The translations under genes and the position numbers were made by a program. Source: Flavobacteriales bacterium (GTDB lineage Bacteria > Bacteroidota > Bacteroidia > Flavobacteriales_F > PHOS-HE28). From it: a stretch of DNA of 64,000 nucleotides. Where the stretch lies: contig CP064979.1 in assembly GCA_016699575.1 (NCBI GenBank), positions 2,790,001-2,854,000 on the forward strand. Reading direction: 5' to 3'. Of the stretch, positions 59,813-64,000 are shown piece after piece. Each line of letters begins with the position of its first letter. The stretch's first letter is position 1. The notes beneath the pieces are model-generated. The model was not told the DNA's origin. It did not search any database and was given only the letters and a program-made list of their open reading frames with translations.

Positions 59813-62800
59813 CTACTGGCGCACGAGGCGTTCGGTAAAGGTCTGGCCATCCACCACCACGTGCACGAAGTAGAGGCCGGCCTCCATTCCGTTGCCCAGG
59901 GTCATGGCGTGGTTCAACGCGCCAGCAGCCACGTTCAGCTGCTCGCTGGCGATGCGCTTGCCCATGGCATCGAAGATCTCCACTTGTGCCGTGGCGGCCT
60001 CTTCGCTCAGGCCTTCGATCTTCAGGTTGAGCACTTCGTCGCGGTTCGGATTGGGGTACAGGCTCAGGTGGGCACCGTCCGTATCGAAGCTGGACAGGTC
60101 GCGGAAGTTGCCGCCGGGGTTGTTCACCATGATGCGGCACACTTTGCCGAAGGGCAGGTAGTTGCCGTTCACGAGCGGTCGCACGCACACGTTGAGCGGG
60201 AGGCCGAAGGGAGCAGGGTTGGTCTGCAGGTTGCTCAATCGGCAATCCGTTGCCGGACGCAGTATGCGACGGCTGTAGGAGCCGTGCGGATCGAAGAACC
60301 AGAACTGGTAGCCGCTGGCGCCTGCCACACCTTGGCAGTAGATGAAGCTGCTGGGCACCAGATCGGTGCGGTCGCACCAGTTGGGCTTCACGAAGGTGGG
60401 TCCCAAAGGCACGCAGAAGTCGCCACCGGAGATGGTCACGGAGCTCTCAGGACCGAAATCGCCGCTGGCATCGATGATGCGTCGGCCAAGGTCATCGGTG
60501 AGCACGTAACCACCAGCTGCGATACCATCGCCCATGGCGTCGCTCACCACCAGGTTGTAGCAGGCGGCGGGCAGGCAGATGTTGGTGGAAACGATGGCGC
60601 CCGGAGTTCCGTCGGAGTAGGGACCGCCGGAAGCGACCACGGTGCTGGTGAGCGCGTCGGTGATCTCCCAGGTGGTCTGGCTGCCGAAGGCGTCCAGCGC
60701 GATGCTCATCACCAGGTCCTCGGTGCAGTTCACGTTCACCCCTGCGCAGAGGCAGTTGGTGCCGATCACATCGCCCGTGGTGTTGGCGTCAAGATCATTG
60801 CATGCGGTGCCGGGCTCTGGCCCGCCGGGGCAGAGATCGTCCGCATCGCAAGTGCCGTCGTTGTCGGCATCAGCGAAGGTGCCAGCGCAGAGGCAGTTGG
60901 TGCCGATCACATCGCCCGTTGTGCAGACATCGAGATCATCGCACGCCGTGCCGGGCTCGGGTCCGCCGGGGCAGAGGTCGTCAGCATCGCAGGTGCCATC
61001 GTTGTCGGCATCGGCGAAGGTGCCTGCGCACTGGCAGTTGGTATCGTAAACGTCGTTGGTCGTGCAATCATCGTTGTCATCGCATGCGGTGCCGGGTTGG
61101 GCAGGTCCACCGGGCACGCCCTCGCAGTCGTTGCCGAGCAAGGTGCCGGCACAGAGGCAGTTGGTCACCACATCGTTGATGGTGTTCGGGTTGCCGTCAT
61201 CGCAGGGGTTACCGTTCACCAGGTTGGCCAACAGTGGGCAAGCATCGTTGCAATCCGGCGTGCCGTCGCTGTCGCTATCCGTATCCGCAACACCGCAACC
61301 GCAAGCACCGGGTGCGACTTTGTTCGGATCGTTCGGGCAGCCGTCGTTGCAATCAGCCGTGCCGTCGCTGTCGGTGTCCACATCGCTCACGCCGCATCCG
61401 CAGATGCCGGGCGCGATCTTATTGGGGTCGCTCGGGCAACCGTCGGTGAGATCGCAGGTCCCATCGTTGTCGGTATCAGGCGAAGGCGTGAAGACGCAGC
61501 CGGAAACCGGGTTGCACGTGTCGATGGTGCATGGATCATTGTCGTTGCATGTCACCGCGGTTCCCGCGCATGCACATCCACCGGTGATCACGTCGTTCGT
61601 GGTGCACGCACTGCCGTCATCGCACGGAGTGCCTGGCTCAGGACCACCGGGGCACAGATCGAAGTAGTTGCAGGTGCCATCGTTGTCGACGTCGTTGCAG
61701 TTCAGTCGATAGCTGAGGCCACAACCGCTGATGCTCTGGAGGCGCAGGTAGTACGTACCGGCGCCCAGGCCGGTGAACGACACGGAAGAGGAGACCGGCG
61801 TGTGCGCAGCCCCTGCCGTGTGGTCCGAATACGTGATCAGATTCCCGTTCGCATCATACAGGTGCACGCGCAACCCTCCGCCTGCCGCGTTCTCCGATTC
61901 GAGGTTGAAGGCGATGTTCCCCGCGCCGGGCAGTACCACGCGGTAATCATCGATGTTCTCGCCGTAGTGGTTGAAATTGATGTGACCGCTCACGCTCGAA
62001 GAATCCGGGTTGAGCACGAGGGCTTGCGCAAAGCTGCCGTTGGGCTCGGCATCGTTACCGAACACGGCAGGTGCCAACTCGTATTTCATCCGATAGCTGA
62101 TGCCGCAGCCGTTCGTGCTGATCAACTGCAGATAGTAGTTGCCCTGGCCCGCGCAGTCATACTGCACAACGGTCGTCACGGGAGCGTTGCTTCCGCCCAC
62201 CACGGTATCCCAGTATGTGATGAGGTTGCCGTTGCCGTCGTACAGATGCACGCGGATGTTGCCGTTCGCCACCGGCACGCGCTCGGCGATCATCGTTATG
62301 TTGATGGCGCCGTCAGCGGGCGTCTGGATGAAATACCAGTCACTGTTGTCGCCGTAGTTGATGAAGTTGATGTGTCCGTCGGTGAAGGTGTTGTGGGCGA
62401 GCGCCCCGTTCGCGAAGGCTTGGCTGGCGCTGTTGTTCGGCTCCACATCGGTACCGTACACTGCTGGCAGTGTTTCGTACTTCAGCCTGTAACTGATGCC
62501 GCAGCCATTGATGCCGACCACCTGCAGGTAGTAATTGCCCTGGCCTGCGCAGTCGTATTCCACAACGGTCGTCACGGGCGCATTGCTTCCGCCCGCAACG
62601 GGGTCCCAGTAGGTGATGAGGTTGCCACTGCCGTCGTACAGATGCACACGGATGTTACCGTTCGCGACCGGCACGCGTTCGGCGATCGCCGTCAGGCGAA
62701 TGGTGCCTTCGGCCGGTGTCTGGATGAAGTACCAGTCGCTGTTGTCGCCGTAGTGGCTGAAGTTGATGTGCCCTTCCGTGAAGGTGTTGTGGGCGAGCGC

Positions 62801-63685
62801 ACCGTTGGAGAAGGCCTGGGCCGTGCTGTTGTTCGGCTCAACATCATTGGCATAGACCGCACCGGCGGTCTGGTACTTCAATTCGTAGCTGTGACCGCAG
62901 CCGCCGATGCTCGCTACACGCAGGTAGTAATTGCCCTGGCCCAGGCAATCGTGGGTGTATGTGGTGGTGTCATCATCGTGGCTCGCCCCGGAGCTGCCGT
63001 CGTAGTAGGTGATCAGGTTGCCGCTGCCATCGTAGAGATGCGTCCGCACGGCGCCCCCTCCTTCGCTCTCAGCGATGGTGGTGAAGGTCGCGGAACCTTC
63101 GGCTGGGGTAGTGATGAAGTACCAATCATCGTTGTCGCCGGTGTAGCTGAAGTTCACATGGCCCTGGGCGAAGGTGTTGTGGGCGAGCGCGCCGTTCGTG
63201 AAGGCCTGTCCAGCGTTGTCGTTGTCCTCCGTGTCATCGCTGAAGACGGCCGCCGCCAGGGTGACCGTGAACGCGTAGGTGTAACAATCGCTTGAGAGGC
63301 GCGCCACTTGGAAGTAGTAGGTTCCCTTGCCAACGCATGCGAGCACGGAGGTCTGGTCAACGGGTGAACCGGCCGCACCGTGATCGAAATAGGTGATCAG
63401 GTTGCCGTTCGCATCGTGGATGTGCACGCGTAGCGAACCGCTGCCGCCGAATGCTGTCGTGCTGGTGCTCAGGCTGAGGGTGCCATCCTGCGTGGTAGTG
63501 AGCGCGAACCAATCGTTGCTGGTGCCGCTGCCGCAAGGCGCGCCGCCGATATCGCCGGTACGCGCGGTGCCCAGGGCAAGGGCGTTGGCCTGGCCGCTGT
63601 TGTCGTTGGGCTCGGTCTCCGCTTGCGCCATCAGCAAAGCCGGGCACAGCAGCGATACCAGCAAGGAGGAAATGATCCGTCTCAT
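59813..63685 (-). CDS. Giant type IX surface protein with PPC-like and thrombospondin-3-like repeats
   Basis: A 1290-residue exported protein. The ATG at 63685 gives the signal peptide 'MRRIISSLLVSLLCPALLMAQ'; extension to 63730 lacks this. Five PPC-like repeats (residues ~22-670), each with 'DVEPNNS', 'DWYFIQTPAEG', 'HLYDGSGNLITYWD' and 'GNYYLQV', follow. Two of them repeat at a 396-bp period with very similar DNA. Next (~680-1080) come Asp-rich thrombospondin-3-like calcium repeats ('DADNDGTCDADDLCPGGPEP', 'DTDSDGTADCNDGCPNDPNK') with many Cys. Three tandem 47-residue units (141 bp) lie at 60747-61170. The C-terminus is a type IX sorting domain ('LSLYPNPNRDEVLNLKIEGL', 'GMEAGLYFVHVVVDGQTFTERLVRQ'). 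Function is likely adhesion or a surface layer, inferred from architecture. Confidence 0.92.
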   Translation of the reverse strand: MRRIISSLLVSLLCPALLMAQAETEPNDNSGQANALALGTARTGDIGGAPCGSGTSNDWFALTTTQDGTLSLSTSTTAFGGSGSLRVHIHDANGNLITYFDHGAAGSPVDQTSVLACVGKGTYYFQVARLSSDCYTYAFTVTLAAAVFSDDTEDNDNAGQAFTNGALAHNTFAQGHVNFSYTGDNDDWYFITTPAEGSATFTTIAESEGGGAVRTHLYDGSGNLITYYDGSSGASHDDDTTTYTHDCLGQGNYYLRVASIGGCGHSYELKYQTAGAVYANDVEPNNSTAQAFSNGALAHNTFTEGHINFSHYGDNSDWYFIQTPAEGTIRLTAIAERVPVANGNIRVHLYDGSGNLITYWDPVAGGSNAPVTTVVEYDCAGQGNYYLQVVGINGCGISYRLKYETLPAVYGTDVEPNNSASQAFANGALAHNTFTDGHINFINYGDNSDWYFIQTPADGAINITMIAERVPVANGNIRVHLYDGNGNLITYWDTVVGGSNAPVTTVVQYDCAGQGNYYLQLISTNGCGISYRMKYELAPAVFGNDAEPNGSFAQALVLNPDSSSVSGHINFNHYGENIDDYRVVLPGAGNIAFNLESENAAGGGLRVHLYDANGNLITYSDHTAGAAHTPVSSSVSFTGLGAGTYYLRLQSISGCGLSYRLNCNDVDNDGTCNYFDLCPGGPEPGTPCDDGSACTTNDVITGGCACAGTAVTCNDNDPCTIDTCNPVSGCVFTPSPDTDNDGTCDLTDGCPSDPNKIAPGICGCGVSDVDTDSDGTADCNDGCPNDPNKVAPGACGCGVADTDSDSDGTPDCNDACPLLANLVNGNPCDDGNPNTINDVVTNCLCAGTLLGNDCEGVPGGPAQPGTACDDNDDCTTNDVYDTNCQCAGTFADADNDGTCDADDLCPGGPEPGTACDDLDVCTTGDVIGTNCLCAGTFADADNDGTCDADDLCPGGPEPGTACNDLDANTTGDVIGTNCLCAGVNVNCTEDLVMSIALDAFGSQTTWEITDALTSTVVASGGPYSDGTPGAIVSTNICLPAACYNLVVSDAMGDGIAAGGYVLTDDLGRRIIDASGDFGPESSVTISGGDFCVPLGPTFVKPNWCDRTDLVPSSFIYCQGVAGASGYQFWFFDPHGSYSRRILRPATDCRLSNLQTNPAPFGLPLNVCVRPLVNGNYLPFGKVCRIMVNNPGGNFRDLSSFDTDGAHLSLYPNPNRDEVLNLKIEGLSEEAATAQVEIFDAMGKRIASEQLNVAAGALNHAMTLGNGMEAGLYFVHVVVDGQTFTERLVRQ
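60747..61170 (-). repeat. Tandem 141-bp units in the calcium-repeat region
   Basis: The core GAGGCAGTTGGTGCCGATCA recurs at 141-nt spacing (starts near 60747, 60888 and, diverged, 61029), encoding the repeated segment 'GTFADADNDGTCDADDLCPG'. The first two units are almost identical, so this part is recently amplified and may vary in copy number. Confidence 0.8.
62100..62890 (-). repeat. Tandem 396-bp units in the PPC-like repeat region
   Basis: Units starting near 62103 and 62499 share long stretches such as CGCAGTCATACTGCACAACG and its near copy, plus TTGCTTCCGCCC and GTGATGAGGTTGCC. Protein identity between them is high. The other three PPC-like repeats are more diverged, so one duplication is recent. 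Confidence 0.75.
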
Positions 63686-63845
63686 CGGTTGTGGGTTTTG
63701 GATGGCCAAAGCGACGGCAACGCACGTCACGTTTCAATCCCGAATTCTCGTTAGGGGTGTGAACAGGATGCATCGAGCGGTGATCCGCCAGTGCCTCGGT
63801 CGGGTAGCACCGGCTGATCCCTGGCCGGTACCCGTCACCGGATCC

Positions 63846-64000
63846 TCAAACCAGTCTCTTGCTCACGGCTTTGCTCACCGCTTCGGCGTTGCTGTGCACG
63901 TGCAGCTTCTCGTAGATCTTCCGCATGTGGCTGTCCACAGTATGATAGCTGATGCCCAGTTCGTCGGCGATCATCTTGTAGCTGCGTCCCTTCACCAGGA
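63846..64000 (-). CDS. LuxR-type response regulator, C-terminal HTH (partial)
   Basis: The last 51 codons of a protein that enters from the right edge on the minus strand: 'LVKGRSYKMIADELGISYHTVDSHMRKIYEKLHVHSNAEAVSKAVSKRLV', with the stop at 63846-63848. 'YKMIADELGISYHTVDSHMRKIYEKLHVHSNAEAVSKA' is the GerE/LuxR helix-turn-helix, probably of a NarL/FixJ response regulator. The receiver domain, if any, is outside. It reads towards the large surface protein gene on the same strand. Confidence 0.9.
   Translation of the reverse strand, partial: LVKGRSYKMIADELGISYHTVDSHMRKIYEKLHVHSNAEAVSKAVSKRLV

Noticed and set aside
60747..61170. Possible CRISPR array because of regular ~141-nt repetition
   Set aside because: The repeats are in frame, encode Asp-rich calcium units and have no short unique spacers.
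59861..63295. A 1144-residue open frame antisense to the large surface protein
   Set aside because: It is Val/Ala/His-rich with no signal peptide or domain and mirrors the repeats of the real gene, whose signal peptide, PPC-like repeats and sorting domain are clear. High GC keeps antisense frames open.

Overview
The window is a stretch of chromosome from a high-GC member of the Bacteroidota, most likely a Flavobacteriales-type lineage. Four things support this. There are gliding/type IX secretion genes (gldB, gldC). Three very different exported proteins carry a C-terminal type IX sorting-like domain. The order bamA-ompH-ompH-murI is typical of the phylum. A Bacteroidota-type -7 promoter element (TAnnTTTG, here mostly drifted to TAnnTTCG) recurs immediately upstream of start codons. 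No rRNA, tRNA, CRISPR array, insertion sequence or phage module was seen.

Layout. 1-2.6 kb: end of bamA, two periplasmic OmpH/Skp chaperones and murI. 2.6-6.2 kb (minus): a metal-handling cluster of a Cys-rich secreted protein, a TonB-dependent receptor, a small HMA protein and a gamma-carbonic-anhydrase-like protein. 6.3-10 kb: an Nfu iron-sulfur protein, a barrel-less 'plug-only' receptor with a sigma factor and an anti-sigma/TPR protein, and a hydrolase. 10.4-14.4 kb: engB, a membrane protein, gldC and gldB, and a divergent outer-membrane barrel. 14.5-17.2 kb: nadE and a membrane metallophosphoesterase. 17.2-23.7 kb: two paralogous ECF-type sigma genes, each followed by an anti-sigma protein that ends in a TonB C-terminal domain. 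They flank a frameshifted AAA/DUF4143 ATPase gene. 23.7-29.9 kb: korBA, a UPF0175/DUF3368 toxin-antitoxin pair, an Nfu-like scaffold, mrp and an alkyltransferase-like protein. 30-47 kb: the division and cell-wall (dcw) cluster mraZ-rsmH-ftsL-ftsI-murE-mraY-murD-(extra MurD C-domain)-ftsW-murG-murC-ftsQ-ftsA-ftsZ, then yqeY. murF is absent. 47-64 kb: surface biology, with three type IX cargo proteins, two large TonB-dependent/outer-membrane receptors, a Crp/Fnr regulator, a two-component system, an RRM RNA-binding protein and the end of a LuxR-type regulator.

The most unusual signals are these. (1) A family of intergenic hairpins built from degenerate 7- or 8-nt words. Four loci each fill the gap between two co-directional genes, and in two cases the hairpin abuts the start codon. 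(2) A free-standing MurD C-terminal domain directly after murD. (3) Anti-sigma factors fused to TonB C-terminal domains, with a shared box upstream of both sigma genes. (4) An inverted repeat that could sequester the ribosome-binding site of the metal-cluster receptor. (5) A three-repeat MraZ operator-like array upstream of mraZ. All functional statements are from reading the sequence. No database search was run.
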